Shown: positions 42,972-51,829, counted from the stretch's first letter. The stretch is DNA of 64,000 nt from Lentzea aerocolonigenes (GCF_000955955.1 NZ_JYJG01000042.1:40862-104861); one strand, 5' to 3'. Numbers and translations are program-made. Notes: generated by a model from the sequence alone, not told the origin.

Positions 42972-44915
42972 ATGACCGACACCGACGTCGAACTGCTGTG
43001 GCGCCCGGACCCCACGAGGGACAACGGGATGACCGCTTTCCGCGCGTGGCTCGCTGACCGTGGGCATTCCTTTGACGACTACGAGTCGTTGTGGGAGTGG
43101 TCCGTCGCCGACCTCGAGGGGTTCTGGGGCGCCATCGCCTCGTACTTCGACGTCCAGTTCCACACCGCTCCCGAGCGCGTGCTGGGCTCCGCGGACATGC
43201 CGGGCGCCCAGTGGTTCCCGGGTTCGACGCTGAACTACGCCGAGCACGCCCTGCGCCGTGGAGCCGACGACGACCTCGCCGTGATCTTCCACCGCGAGGA
43301 CGGCTTCGCTTCCTCGCTGACGTTCGGCGCGCTGCGTTCCCGGGTGGCCGCTTTCCGGGCCGCACTGGCGTCTCTGGGCGTTTCCGAGGGCGACCGGGTG
43401 GTGGCACTCGTCCCGAACGCCCCCGAGGCCCTGATCGCCTTCCTGGCGGCCGCCTCGCTGGGTGCCACGTGGTCGTCCTGCTCCCCGGACTTCGGCGCCC
43501 GAGCCGTGGCCGATCGCTTCACCCAGATCTCGCCGACGGTCTTCGTCGCCGTCTCCGGCTACGTCTACAACGGACGGTCCTTCGACTGCCGCCCGGTCGT
43601 CGAGGAGATCCGCTCGCAGATCCCGTCCCTGCGGGCCACGGTCCTGATCGACTACCTGGACAACGGCGCCACTCTGCCGGACACGCATTCGTTCGCCGAC
43701 TTGGTCTCGGCTCATCAGGGTGCTCCGCTGGAGTTCACGCCGGTGCCGTTCGACCACCCGCTGTGGGTGCTGTACTCGTCCGGCACCACGGGCCTGCCCA
43801 AGGGCATCGTCCAGGGCCACGGCGGCATCGTGGTCGAGCACCTGAAGATGCTCGCGCTGCACAGCGACCTCGGACCCGGTGACCGCTTCTTCTGGTTCAC
43901 CACCACCGGCTGGATGATGTGGAACTACCTGGTGGGCGGGCTGTTGGTCGGCACGACGATCGTGCTGTACGACGGCAGCCCTGCCTACCCGTCGCTGAAC
44001 ACGTTGTGGCACTTGGCCGAACAGCACCGCGTGACCTACTTCGGCACCTCGGCCCCGTACGTCCAGTCGTGCCTGAAGGAGGGCCTCGACCCGTCCTCCC
44101 GCTACGACCTGACGGGCCTGCGCGTGGTCGGCTCGACCGGCGCACCCCTTACGCCAGAAGGCTTCCGCTGGATCGCCGCGGCCGTGGGCAAGGACGTCCA
44201 GATCGCCTCGGTCTCCGGCGGCACCGACCTCTGCACCGCCTTCGTCGCCGCCTCCCCGGACCGCCCGGTCTGGCTGGGCGAACTCTCCTGCCGAGCTCTG
44301 GGCGCCGCGGTCTACGCGTTCGACGAGGCCGGTGTCGCGCTGGACGACGCCGTGGGCGAGCTCGTGATCACCAAGCCGATGCCGTCCATGCCGGTCTTCT
44401 TCTGGGGCGATGACTCGGGTGAGCGCCTCCGCGACGCCTACTTCGACACGTATCCCGGAATCTGGCGCCACGGCGACTGGATCCGCATCACCCCACGGGG
44501 TTCGGCCGTGATCTACGGCCGCTCCGACTCGACCCTGAACCGGGGCGGCGTCCGCATGGGCACCTCGGAGTTCTACCGGGTGGTCGAGTCCATCCCGGGC
44601 GTCGTCGACTCGCTGGTGATCGACACCTCCGGCGTCTCCGAGGGCGAGCTGCTCTGCTTCGTGGTGCTCGACGGCGTGACTTTGGCGGACGTGGAACCGT
44701 TGCTGCGCCAGGAATTGCGCTCATCCCTCTCGCCACGCCACGTCCCGAACCGCTTCGTGGCCGTCGCCGAGATCCCGAGGACCCTGAACGGCAAGAAGTG
44801 CGAGGTCCCGGTCAAGAAGATCCTCGCCGGCGCCGACCCGGACAAGGCCGTGAGCCGAGGCGCACTCCGCAATCCCGAGTCCCTCCAACCGTTCCTGGAC
44901 CTAGCCTCGGGATGA
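42972..44915 (+). CDS. aacS: Acetoacetate-CoA ligase (acetoacetyl-CoA synthetase)
   Basis: A 647-residue adenylate-forming ligase that activates acetoacetate to acetoacetyl-CoA with ATP and CoA. The N-terminal region (FRAWLADRGHSFDDYESLWEW) and GAQWFPGSTLNYAEH are specific to this branch. The AMP-binding motif is YSSGTTGLPKGIVQGHGG (about residues 267-284), and the core motifs SVSGGTDLCTAF and YGRSDSTLNRGGVRMG lie further on. The catalytic lysine is in PRTLNGKKCEVPVKK near the C-terminus (about 617). ATG at 42972; no strong ribosome site. It is a single gene, ended by a hairpin at 44950-45015. Confidence 0.93.
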   Translation: MTDTDVELLWRPDPTRDNGMTAFRAWLADRGHSFDDYESLWEWSVADLEGFWGAIASYFDVQFHTAPERVLGSADMPGAQWFPGSTLNYAEHALRRGADDDLAVIFHREDGFASSLTFGALRSRVAAFRAALASLGVSEGDRVVALVPNAPEALIAFLAAASLGATWSSCSPDFGARAVADRFTQISPTVFVAVSGYVYNGRSFDCRPVVEEIRSQIPSLRATVLIDYLDNGATLPDTHSFADLVSAHQGAPLEFTPVPFDHPLWVLYSSGTTGLPKGIVQGHGGIVVEHLKMLALHSDLGPGDRFFWFTTTGWMMWNYLVGGLLVGTTIVLYDGSPAYPSLNTLWHLAEQHRVTYFGTSAPYVQSCLKEGLDPSSRYDLTGLRVVGSTGAPLTPEGFRWIAAAVGKDVQIASVSGGTDLCTAFVAASPDRPVWLGELSCRALGAAVYAFDEAGVALDDAVGELVITKPMPSMPVFFWGDDSGERLRDAYFDTYPGIWRHGDWIRITPRGSAVIYGRSDSTLNRGGVRMGTSEFYRVVESIPGVVDSLVIDTSGVSEGELLCFVVLDGVTLADVEPLLRQELRSSLSPRHVPNRFVAVAEIPRTLNGKKCEVPVKKILAGADPDKAVSRGALRNPESLQPFLDLASG

Positions 44916-44949
44916 TCTAGGTCACTCTCGCTGCGGTGAACAGGCGTTT

Positions 44950-45015
44950 AACGCCCCTCTCAAGGCTTCTGCGTGTGCTCTGACCAGCGCGTTCAGGGCT
45001 TGGAGGGGGGCGTTT
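44950..45015 (+). terminator. Long hairpin terminator after aacS
   Basis: AACGCCCC (44950-44957) pairs with GGGGCGTT (45007-45014), with further imperfect pairing inside and a T-run at 45012-45015. It begins about 35 bases past the stop codon. Confidence 0.6.
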
Positions 45016-45044
45016 TGCAACTCGGTTGAGGACCTGTGTAACCT
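45015..45044 (+). promoter_or_regulatory. Putative promoter of tRNA-Ser(GCU)
   Basis: TTGCAA at 45015-45020 and TAACCT at 45039-45044 are separated by 18 bp and lie 27 bases before the tRNA. The match to the housekeeping consensus is moderate. Confidence 0.35.
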
Positions 45045-45070
45045 ATGCGTCGTGGCCAAGGATGGTCCCG

Positions 45071-45160
45071 GGAGGCTTCGCCTAGTCTGGTCTATGGCGC
45101 CGCACTGCTAATGCGGTTTGGGGTAACCCCCCATCCCGGGTTCAAATCCCGGAGCCTCCG
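45071..45160 (+). tRNA. tRNA-Ser(GCU)
   Basis: A 90-base class II tRNA. The acceptor stem is GGAGGCT with AGCCTCC and the discriminator is G. The anticodon loop CTGCTAA gives anticodon GCT, reading AGC/AGU. The long variable arm (TTTGGGGTAACCCCCC region) and T-loop GGTTCAAATCC are present. CCA is not encoded. Confidence 0.97.
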
Positions 45161-45186
45161 CAAGGCCGAGCCTCTAGAGGATCGGT

Positions 45187-45192
45187 TACAAT
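45187..45192 (+). promoter_or_regulatory. -10 element of tRNA-Arg(ACG)
   Basis: TACAAT lies 10 bases before the tRNA 5' end in an A/T-rich patch. No good -35 is seen at the expected distance. Confidence 0.5.
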
Positions 45193-45201
45193 TAAAGATC
45201 T

Positions 45202-45277
45202 GCGCTCGTAGCTCAACGGATAGAGCATCTGACTACGGATCAGAAGGTTGCAGGTTCGAATCCTGCCGAGCGCACCA
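45202..45277 (+). tRNA. tRNA-Arg(ACG)
   Basis: A 76-base tRNA including an encoded CCA. The acceptor stem is GCGCTCG with CGAGCGC and the discriminator is A. The anticodon loop CTACGGA gives ACG, which is deaminated to ICG and reads CGN arginine codons. The T-arm GCAGGTTCGAATCCTGC is canonical. A strong terminator follows. Confidence 0.98.
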
Positions 45278-45281
45278 GACC

Positions 45282-45321
45282 AAAAGGGCCCCGTCCGCGG
45301 AAACGCAGACGGGGCCCTTTT
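45282..45321 (+). terminator. Terminator after tRNA-Arg
   Basis: Perfect 14-bp stem (45282-45295 with 45308-45321) whose 3' arm ends in TTTT, 4 bases past the tRNA. The A-run on the 5' side would also allow termination on the other strand. Confidence 0.93.
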
Positions 45322-45361
45322 GCGTGAGGGATTGACGCTGCCGGGAGAGCTGGGGGTCGCG

Positions 45362-46558
45362 GTGTCCGCAGGCATGCTGTTCAGCAAGCAGTACTTCAGG
45401 GATCCGGCGGCGACGCTGCACGCGGTTCGCGAGCTCGGACGAGTCCATCAGGCCGTGCTGCCGAACAAACTGCCGGTGTGGGTCGTGACTTCGCATGACG
45501 ACGTGAAGGTCGCGTTGACCGACGACCGGGTGCGCAAGTCGTCTGCGGAACTGTCGGCGATCATGCTGAGCAAGCTCGAGCAGGCCGGTGGTCAGGCTGA
45601 GCTCTCGGCGTTCTTCTCCGGGAACATGCTGGTGATGGACCCACCGGACCACACCCGGTTGCGGAAGCTGCTCGCGCGCGACTTCACGGCGAAGCGGATG
45701 GAGGCTTTGCGGCCGCGGATCGAGCAGATCGCCACGTTCGCCTTCCGGCTGCCGATGATCGTCATCTGCGACCTGCTGGGTGTGCCGGAGGAGTTCCGCG
45801 AGCCGATGCGGGACTGGTCGCAGGCGATGATGGGCGAGGTGGCGCCGGAAGAGGGCATCGTGGCTTCGCGCCGGATGACGGCGTGCTTCAGCGAGCTGAT
45901 CCAGCGCAAGCGCGCCGAGCCGGGTGACGATCTGCTTTCGGCGTTGACCAGGGCCAGTGACGACGGAGATCAGCTCACCGAGGCCGAGGTGCTCAGCACG
46001 GCGATCCTGCTGGTGGTGGCAGGCCACGAGACCACGGTGAACCTGATCGGGTCCAGCGCCGAGTTGTTGTCGCGCGACCACGAAACGCGCGAACGCCTGG
46101 TGGCTGATCCGGACCTGGTGCCGAAGGCGGTGGAGGAGCTGCTGCGGCTGACCAGCCCGCTGTCGATCGGCACCACGCGGTACACGGCGGCGCCGATCAC
46201 GTTCGGCGATGTCGAGGTTCCGGCAGGAGAGATCCTCCTCGTGTCGCTGGCCGGCGCGAACCGGGATCCGGAGCGGTTCGAGCAGCCCGACGACGTGGAC
46301 CTGGGGCGCGGTGCCGGCCACCTGGCGTTCGGTCACGGGATCCACTACTGCATCGGCGCGCCGCTTGCCCGCATGGAGGGGGAGATCGCGCTGCGTGAGC
46401 TGCTGAGCCGCTTTCCCCGGTACGCCGGCGTGGTTCCCGCCGAGGACCCCAGGCGCCGCCGCTCCTACATGGTGTCCGGGTTCCGGGAGCTTCCTGTGAT
46501 CTTGGCGCCGGAGCCTTCTGGCAACCTGGAAGCGGGCAGTAGCGTGCATCTCTCGTGA
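45362..46558 (+). CDS. Cytochrome P450 with an internal in-frame gap
   Basis: A 398-residue bacterial class I P450. Signatures: I-helix AGHETT (about residues 220-225), K-helix ExxR as EELLR (258-262), and the heme loop FGHGIHYC with the cysteine ligand C330. In the region joining PRIEQIA and FAFRLPMIVICDLLG (about 118-138), roughly 20 residues found in most bacterial P450s (the D-helix segment) are absent without a frameshift. The N-terminus is also short. GTG at 45362 has GGGGGT just upstream; ATG at 45374 is the alternative. The stop overlaps the GTG of the next gene. Redox partners and substrate are not encoded nearby. Confidence 0.9.
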   Translation: MSAGMLFSKQYFRDPAATLHAVRELGRVHQAVLPNKLPVWVVTSHDDVKVALTDDRVRKSSAELSAIMLSKLEQAGGQAELSAFFSGNMLVMDPPDHTRLRKLLARDFTAKRMEALRPRIEQIATFAFRLPMIVICDLLGVPEEFREPMRDWSQAMMGEVAPEEGIVASRRMTACFSELIQRKRAEPGDDLLSALTRASDDGDQLTEAEVLSTAILLVVAGHETTVNLIGSSAELLSRDHETRERLVADPDLVPKAVEELLRLTSPLSIGTTRYTAAPITFGDVEVPAGEILLVSLAGANRDPERFEQPDDVDLGRGAGHLAFGHGIHYCIGAPLARMEGEIALRELLSRFPRYAGVVPAEDPRRRRSYMVSGFRELPVILAPEPSGNLEAGSSVHLS

Positions 46559-46971
46559 CCTTCAAGAAGATCGCTGCCGGAACCCTTGCCGCCGCAGCCC
46601 TCGCCGTCCTGGCCCCCGCTTCGGCTCAGGCCGACCCCTCGACCGAGTTCGAGACCGGTGACGGGTACGACTACACCAAGGGGACCATCACCTGGCACAA
46701 CCGCACCGTCACGATCAGCGGCTATGTGATCGACGAGGGCGCCGGCTGGACCGAGGTCCGGTTCCGGGTGTTCGCCGGCAGCACGCAGATCGGCGCCCAG
46801 GAGTCGCGTTACACCGATGACGCCAGCACCAACCCCGTGCTCAGGTCGCCGAGGCGCTTCGAGCTCGGCATGGGCGACACGAACAGGCCCGGCGGCGTGA
46901 CCAAGGTCGAGATCGCCATCTGCCACACCAAGAACACGTGCGACCAGTTCACGACCAGGCCGCGGCCCTAG
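46555..46971 (+). CDS. Small secreted protein of unknown function
   Basis: A 138-residue protein with a signal peptide at about residues 1-27 (KKIAAGTLAAAALAVLAPAS, AQA cleavage site). The mature part is beta-rich with YTKGTITWHNRTVTISGYVI and VEIAICHTKNTCDQF, and two cysteines near the C-terminus could form a disulfide. The GTG start at 46555 overlaps the P450 stop (GTGA), so the two are translationally coupled. No family is recognised. Similar short exported beta proteins are common in Pseudonocardiaceae. It converges with, and overlaps by 4 bp, the macro-domain gene. Confidence 0.78.
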   Translation: MTFKKIAAGTLAAAALAVLAPASAQADPSTEFETGDGYDYTKGTITWHNRTVTISGYVIDEGAGWTEVRFRVFAGSTQIGAQESRYTDDASTNPVLRSPRRFELGMGDTNRPGGVTKVEIAICHTKNTCDQFTTRPRP

Positions 46972-47480
46972 TCGAAGTCGTACACCGTGGTCGGAACGCC
47001 TTGCGCCAGCAGGGTTTCCGCTATGAGCGGCTCGATCAGCTCCCACCGCCCACCGGCCAGACCGCAGCCGATGCGCGGCATGTGCACGCTCGCGCCAAGC
47101 CGTACCGCGTGCGCGGTCAAAGTGTCCAGGCACTGAGAGATCGCCTCGTACCGCACGGGCGGCCCTTTGCTGCCCGTGCGCGTACCGCGTTGCCCCACCA
47201 TGTTCGCGACCCAGATGTCCGGCCGGACCTGCACCAGCTGCACGGCCCCGAGCCCGAAGTCGTTGCGCGCCCGCTCCCGGTGCCAGGCGCGGTAGGCGCG
47301 CTCCGGCTCCGGCCACCGCTTCGACACGGCCAGCACGAACCCCTTGCCCCACCCGCCGAGGTCGTTGCAGACGTGCGCGATGATCTTCGGCCCCTTGGCC
47401 TGGGGGCTCGTCGCGTCGCCCTTGGTCACTTGCAGCACGATCAGCACGATGCCATCCGGGAACTGTCGAACGCCTCTCAT
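46968..47480 (-). CDS. Macro-domain protein (ADP-ribose hydrolase-like)
   Basis: A 170-residue single macro domain. Ligand-binding segments are visible: QVTKGDATS, KIIAHVCNDLGGWGKGFVL (adenine and distal ribose loop), ANMVGQRG, and MPRIGCGLAGGRW (diphosphate loop). Domains of this type bind ADP-ribose and often remove ADP-ribose or O-acetyl-ADP-ribose from proteins or nucleic acids. ATG at 47480 gives an 8-residue lead before the fold but has no ribosome site; GTG at 47447 is the alternative. No ADP-ribosyltransferase toxin gene is adjacent. It is divergent from the SDR gene. Confidence 0.87.
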   Translation of the reverse strand: MRGVRQFPDGIVLIVLQVTKGDATSPQAKGPKIIAHVCNDLGGWGKGFVLAVSKRWPEPERAYRAWHRERARNDFGLGAVQLVQVRPDIWVANMVGQRGTRTGSKGPPVRYEAISQCLDTLTAHAVRLGASVHMPRIGCGLAGGRWELIEPLIAETLLAQGVPTTVYDFD

Positions 47481-47644
47481 TTTTCTACTGCCGACAAAGA
47501 CCGGACGCAATCGATTCCACAGTGGTTGATCTGCGAAAAGAGGTTTGAACCGGTCGTCGTTCGACGTACACCGTTCGGCGCGGGCAAAGGCCATTCGTCG
47601 ACGTGAATGACCACTCGGTGATGGCACTTGGCCACACTCGGGGT

Positions 47645-48472
47645 ATGGCAATTCTGGCGGGCAAGGCCGTGGTCATCACCGGTGCCGGGCAGGGTTTGGG
47701 TCGGGCGTTCGCCACCCACGCCGCCGCCTCCGGAGCCGCCGTGGTGATCAACGACGTCGACGAGCCGCTCGCCGGGCAGGTCGCCGAGCTCATCACCCTC
47801 ATGGGTGGCAAGGCGGTCGTCAGCGCCGGCAGCGTCACGGATCCCGACCAGGCGCAGGCCATGATCGACACGTGCACGGCGGCGTTCGGCAGGATCGACG
47901 GACTCGTCAACAACGCCGGCATCAGATACCAGGCCGCCATCGGCCAGGACGACCCGAAGCGAATGCGCGAGCTGATCGAGATCAACGTCCTCGGCACGCT
48001 GTACTGCACCAACGCGGCCGTCCAGAGCATGCGCCGCGGGTCGATCGTCAACCTCGGTTCGGTGGCGATGGTGGGTCAGCCGACCGCCCTCACGTACAGC
48101 GCCTCCAAAGGGGCCGTCGCCAGCATCACGGCCGGAGCGGCGGCCGAGCTCCACGACAAGGGCATCCGGGTCAACGCCGTCTGCCCGATCGCCTGGACCC
48201 GCATGGCCGCGGCCGACTCCAAAGCCGTCCCGAGCGGGCCGCCCGAGACGATCGCGCCGCTGGTCACGTACCTGCTCAGCGACCGAGCCGCCAAGATCAC
48301 CGGGCAGCTGATCCGGTTCGCCAACGGGCGGTTGCACGTGATGGGGCAGACGAGCCCCAAGGAGCCGGTCATCGAGAACGACGAGTGGGACGTCGACGCG
48401 ATCGCCGAGGCCTTCGAGGAACGGATCGAGCTCGAGGACCCGGCGTGGGTGCGTTGGGGTGTCGGAAGGTGA
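47645..48472 (+). CDS. Short-chain dehydrogenase/reductase
   Basis: A 275-residue classical SDR. The cofactor motif is VVITGAGQGLGRAFA (about residues 8-22), with NDVDEP after strand 2 favouring NAD(H). NNAG is present. The catalytic set is Asn in IEINVLG, Ser in VNLGSVAMVG, and YSASK (Tyr/Lys). The C-terminal extension (PKEPVIENDEWDVDAIAEAF) is typical of a subgroup that often acts on hydroxyacyl-CoA or steroid-like substrates, but the substrate is not clear. ATG at 47645 starts the fold; ATG at 47621 and an earlier codon at 47603 are possible. The next small gene follows within 31 bases. Confidence 0.9.
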   Translation: MAILAGKAVVITGAGQGLGRAFATHAAASGAAVVINDVDEPLAGQVAELITLMGGKAVVSAGSVTDPDQAQAMIDTCTAAFGRIDGLVNNAGIRYQAAIGQDDPKRMRELIEINVLGTLYCTNAAVQSMRRGSIVNLGSVAMVGQPTALTYSASKGAVASITAGAAAELHDKGIRVNAVCPIAWTRMAAADSKAVPSGPPETIAPLVTYLLSDRAAKITGQLIRFANGRLHVMGQTSPKEPVIENDEWDVDAIAEAFEERIELEDPAWVRWGVGR

Positions 48473-48503
48473 CGCACGCCTGAGCAGCGGGCAGAGTGGC
48501 GGC

Positions 48504-48830
48504 GTGGACCAGCGGGAGATCATGCAGCGGGCGCTCGGCGTCCTGACGCTCACCTACGACGCCGACGAGTCCGGCGACTACCTGCGCACTGCCCTCAAGT
48601 CGTTGCAGGAAGGCGTGTTCAGCTACGAGGTCAAGGTCGACGGCGACCTGAACGAGGCCGGCGCGCAGGCCCTCAAGCAGGCCATGGACCAGGTGCTCGG
48701 GCAGTTCGGCTGGTTCACCGCGGGGCTGCTGTACGCCTTCCGCGGCGTTGCGCAGGCGTACGAGAACGACTGCGAGGACGCCGACGTGAAGGAGATCCTC
48801 CGGCAGCTAGCCCTGCGGCTGGCCGACTAG
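48504..48830 (+). CDS. Small helical protein of unknown function
   Basis: A 108-residue soluble protein, mostly helical: DQREIMQRALGVLTLTYDAD, then GAQALKQAMDQVLGQFGWFT, ending DVKEILRQLALRLAD. The start is uncertain. GTG at 48504 begins the helical part; GTG at 48459, overlapping the SDR stop, would add 15 Gly/Ser-rich residues. Codon use matches its neighbours, so it looks real. It is probably co-transcribed with the SDR gene and is convergent with the serine hydrolase gene (24-bp overlap). No function can be assigned. Confidence 0.7.
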   Translation: MDQREIMQRALGVLTLTYDADESGDYLRTALKSLQEGVFSYEVKVDGDLNEAGAQALKQAMDQVLGQFGWFTAGLLYAFRGVAQAYENDCEDADVKEILRQLALRLAD

Positions 48831-49631
48831 CTCCGCGCGGACGCCGTCGGAGAACGGCGTCCACGCCTCGACCGCCCACGGCCCGAAACGCAGATCCGTC
48901 AACGCGACACAGGCTGCGGAAATGGATGGATCCACCCACAGGAAAGTGCCGGACTGCCCGAAGTGGCCGAAAGTCCGCGGCGAGAAACCGAGGCCGGTCC
49001 AGTGCGGCGACTTGCCGTCGCGGATTTCGAACCCGAGCCCCCAGTCGTTCGGCTTCTGCATCCCGTAACCAGGCAGAACGCCGTTCAGCCCGGGAAACAC
49101 GACCGAAGTCGCCTCGGTGACCAGCTCGACGGAAACGAGCTTCGGCGACAACAGTTCAGCGGCAAAAGCAGCCAAATCCGCGGCGCAGGACTCGGCGCCC
49201 GCCCCGGCAGAGCCCACCAGAGCCGTGGAACTCATCCCCAAAGGCGCGAAAACAGCCTCGTGCAGATAAGTGGCGAACGGCATGTCGCAGGCGTCCGAAA
49301 CGAAGGAAGCCAGCACGTCGAACCCGGCGTTGGAGTAGATCCGACGAGTACCGGGCGCCGCCTGCACCTCGGCCTTGTCGAACGCGTACCCGGCGGTGTG
49401 CGAGATCAGATGCCGAACGGTCGAGCCCTCAGGACCCGCAGGCTGGTCCCACTCGACCGCCCCCTCCTCCACGGCCACCAGCACCGCGTAGGCGGTCAGC
49501 AGCTTCGTGACCGACGCCAGCGGGAACACGCGTTGCTGGTCGCCCAGCGAGCCCACCACGGCACCAGAGGACACCACGGCCACCGCGACGTTCGGGACAG
49601 GCCACGTCGACGCCACTTCCACGCTCTGCAT
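48807..49631 (-). CDS. Serine hydrolase, beta-lactamase/DD-peptidase fold (class C-like)
   Basis: A 274-residue protein of the beta-lactamase-related family. The SxxK nucleophile motif is PLASVTKLLTAYA (about residues 37-49), the YxN motif is RRIYSNAGFD (about 95-104), and the third motif position reads HFGQSGTFLWVDP. No signal peptide is seen, so it appears cytoplasmic, which argues for an esterase or amidase-like role rather than antibiotic resistance. ATG at 49631; divergent from rnz with 23 bp between the starts, so the promoters overlap. Confidence 0.88.
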   Translation of the reverse strand: MQSVEVASTWPVPNVAVAVVSSGAVVGSLGDQQRVFPLASVTKLLTAYAVLVAVEEGAVEWDQPAGPEGSTVRHLISHTAGYAFDKAEVQAAPGTRRIYSNAGFDVLASFVSDACDMPFATYLHEAVFAPLGMSSTALVGSAGAGAESCAADLAAFAAELLSPKLVSVELVTEATSVVFPGLNGVLPGYGMQKPNDWGLGFEIRDGKSPHWTGLGFSPRTFGHFGQSGTFLWVDPSISAACVALTDLRFGPWAVEAWTPFSDGVRAELVGQPQG

Positions 49632-49654
49632 GGGACAGACGTTAACGTCAGGGT

Positions 49655-50566
49655 GTGACAGTCCGGGAACTGATCGTCCTGGGAACAGCCAGCCAGGTTC
49701 CCACGCGCCAGCGCAACCACAACGGCTATCTGCTGAGGTGGGACGGCGAGGGCTTCCTGTTCGACCCTGGCGACGGTTCCCAGCGGCAGCTGCTGCGATC
49801 AGGCGCCGCTGCGAGCGACATCACCAGGATCTGCATCACGCACTTCCACGGCGACCACTGCCTGGGCGTCCCCGGAATCGTCCAGAGAATCTCACTGGAC
49901 CGGGTCCCGCACACCGTGCACGCCCACTTCCCGAGCAGCGGCTCCCACTTCTTCGAGCGCCTCCGCTACGCCAGCGCCTTCTACGACGCCGCGGACATCA
50001 AGGAAGAGCCCATCACCGGAGACGGCCGGCTGGCGCAGGGCAAGTTCGGCACGCTCGAGGCCTACGAGCTCGACCACGGCATCGACAGCTTCGGCTACCG
50101 GCTGACCGAACCAGACGGCCACCGCATGCTCCCGGACAAGCTCGAGGAGCACGGCATCCAGGGCCCGCAGGTCCGCACGCTGCAGGAAAAGGGCGAGCTC
50201 AACGGCATCAGGCTCGAAGACGTCAGCGAACCCCGCAAGGGCCAGAAGTTCGCGTTCGTCATGGACACGCGCCTGTGCGACAACGTCTACGAGCTCGCCG
50301 ACCAGGCCGACATGCTGGTGATCGAGTCGACCTACCTCGCCCGCGACACCAAGCTCGCGGGCGACCACGGCCACCTCACCGCCCAGCAGGCCGCCCGTGT
50401 CGCCCGCGACTGCCGGGTGCGCAAGCTCGTCCTGACCCACTTCTCCCAGCGCTACGAGGACCCGGCCGAGTTCCACGCCGAAGCGGCGGCGGAGTTCGAC
50501 GGCGAGATCGTCATCGCGAAGGACCTGGACCGGGTTCCGGTGCCGAAGCGCTCCACTGGTCCTTGA
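49655..50566 (+). CDS. rnz: Ribonuclease Z (tRNA 3'-processing endonuclease)
   Basis: A 303-residue metallo-beta-lactamase-fold RNase Z. It cuts the 3' trailer of tRNA precursors lacking encoded CCA; the tRNA-Ser genes in this window are such substrates. Zinc motif: [12 protein letters not shown] (about residues 69-80). Later ligands are in [19 protein letters not shown] and LTHFSQRY. The length suits the short bacterial RNase Z form. GTG at 49655 is chosen because the conserved [15 protein letters not shown] begins there. The last 56 bases overlap the convergent epimerase gene. Confidence 0.94.
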   Translation: MTVRELIVLGTASQVPTRQRNHNGYLLRWDGEGFLFDPGDGSQRQLLRSGAAASDITRICITHFHGDHCLGVPGIVQRISLDRVPHTVHAHFPSSGSHFFERLRYASAFYDAADIKEEPITGDGRLAQGKFGTLEAYELDHGIDSFGYRLTEPDGHRMLPDKLEEHGIQGPQVRTLQEKGELNGIRLEDVSEPRKGQKFAFVMDTRLCDNVYELADQADMLVIESTYLARDTKLAGDHGHLTAQQAARVARDCRVRKLVLTHFSQRYEDPAEFHAEAAAEFDGEIVIAKDLDRVPVPKRSTGP

Positions 50567-51368
50567 CGATGTCGGCCAGCGCGGAGTGGGAGGGCTGCCA
50601 GCCCAACGCCCGCAACCGCGACACGTCCGCCCGCTGCGAGCGCACCTCGCCGGGATGCGCGGGCTTCCAGGTCACGTTCACCGGCCGTCCCGAAACACCG
50701 GCGACAGCCTCCAGAACGTCCCGGATGGACGCAGGCGTGGCCCCGACGTTGTAGACCGCGGACTCACCGGGAGTGCACGCCTCCAGCGCCACGACGAACG
50801 CAGCGGCAACGTCCCGCACATGCACGAAATCGCGCACGGCCGACCCGTCGCCGTAGACGTCCATCCCGTCAACGGCTCCAGCGGCTGCAGCCACCGCACG
50901 GGTGATCACCCGACTGGTGTCCGTGTCACCACCCCCAGCGACGTTGAACAAACGCAGCGTGGTCGCCCCGATCCGCCCGGACCGCGCCGCCCACGCCACC
51001 AGGTCCTCGGCGGCGGCCTTGGAAGCCGCGTACGGCGAAGAGGGTTCCCGGACCGACGACTCGGTCAGCGGGGAGTCCGACGGCCGGTACACCCCGGCAG
51101 TCGACGCGAGCAGGAATCGCTGCCCCTCCAACGCTTTCAGCAGGTTCAGCGTTCCGCCCACGTTCGTCGCGTAGTACGAAAGTGGATCTTCGAACGACTC
51201 CCGCACGCGCGCGACACCGGCCAGGTGGATGACCGCGTCGGCGTCGATTGACCCGAACGGCTCCGAGAGGCGTTGACGGGACAGGACAGGTTCATGCCCG
51301 TGAACCCGCAGCTCACGCACCACGGCACGGCCTACGTACCCAGTGGCGCCGGTCACCAGAACTCGCAC
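50511..51368 (-). CDS. NAD-dependent sugar epimerase/dehydratase (extended SDR, GalE-like)
   Basis: A 285-residue extended SDR. The NAD motif is [20 protein letters not shown], the catalytic set is STAGVY and [11 protein letters not shown] (Tyr/Lys), and FNVAGGG with [13 protein letters not shown] matches nucleotide-sugar epimerases (GalE/Gne type). The protein is 40-50 residues shorter than GalE (about 330), so exact activity is uncertain. It could supply UDP-galactose to the galactan pathway, but it is 34 kb from that locus here. ATG at 51368. Convergent overlap with rnz; divergent from the small gene at 51414. Confidence 0.87.
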   Translation of the reverse strand: MRVLVTGATGYVGRAVVRELRVHGHEPVLSRQRLSEPFGSIDADAVIHLAGVARVRESFEDPLSYYATNVGGTLNLLKALEGQRFLLASTAGVYRPSDSPLTESSVREPSSPYAASKAAAEDLVAWAARSGRIGATTLRLFNVAGGGDTDTSRVITRAVAAAAGAVDGMDVYGDGSAVRDFVHVRDVAAAFVVALEACTPGESAVYNVGATPASIRDVLEAVAGVSGRPVNVTWKPAHPGEVRSQRADVSRLRALGWQPSHSALADIVKDQWSASAPEPGPGPSR

Positions 51369-51413
51369 AAGTTGACCCTAAAGGTCGACGCGCACTGCGC
51401 CGATAACACACGA

Positions 51414-51647
51414 GTGAGTTACCCCCATCGCGCTGTGCACACGAGCATCGCTGGACTTCTGCACGACGTAGCCGTGCACGAGTTCAAGCGGCAGGAGTTC
51501 CTGCGCAACGTGGCCGAGATCGTGGGAGCCGCACCCACTGTCCAGCCCGTGACCGCAGAACTCACCCAGCCGCTGCCGGCGATCAACCCCAAGCGCAGCT
51601 TCCTCAACCGCGTTGACCAGGTCCTTCGGGACGCGGCTCGCGTCTAG
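51414..51647 (+). CDS. Small protein of unknown function
   Basis: A 77-residue frame starting at GTG 51414. It has a helical start (IAGLLHDVAVHEFKRQEFLR), a central Pro/Thr stretch and a basic C-terminus (NPKRSFLNRVDQVLRDAARV). Third-position GC is good, and the promoter-facing position opposite the epimerase supports a real gene. No family is recognised. A hairpin at 51685-51702 lies downstream. Confidence 0.55.
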   Translation: MSYPHRAVHTSIAGLLHDVAVHEFKRQEFLRNVAEIVGAAPTVQPVTAELTQPLPAINPKRSFLNRVDQVLRDAARV

Positions 51648-51684
51648 GGCGCACTCAGTTCAGAGACTGATCCACTTGCCGTGA

Positions 51685-51702
51685 GGCCCGCCCCCGCGGG
51701 CC
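51685..51702 (+). terminator. Short GC hairpin after the small gene at 51414
   Basis: Perfect 7-bp stem (51685-51691 with 51696-51702) with a CCCC loop, 37 bases past the stop codon. No T-run follows. Confidence 0.4.
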
Positions 51703-51829
51703 CGCCGCAAGATTCATCCGGCCGTTGCCGGACCGTGCTTCGACACACATACCGGGTGGCTCTACGCTACGCGTCACCCGGCGATCGCCGGTCGCATCCT
51801 TCTGCTTCTCTCAAAGCGGGTTCTCGGCG

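Noticed and set aside
45202..46558. Integrative element inserted at the tRNA-Arg gene
   Set aside because: No integrase, excision gene or duplicated tRNA 3' end was found downstream; the P450 region has normal GC content.
49507..50754. Second frame over rnz
   Set aside because: Shadow of rnz and of the epimerase end; His/Arg-rich without motifs.
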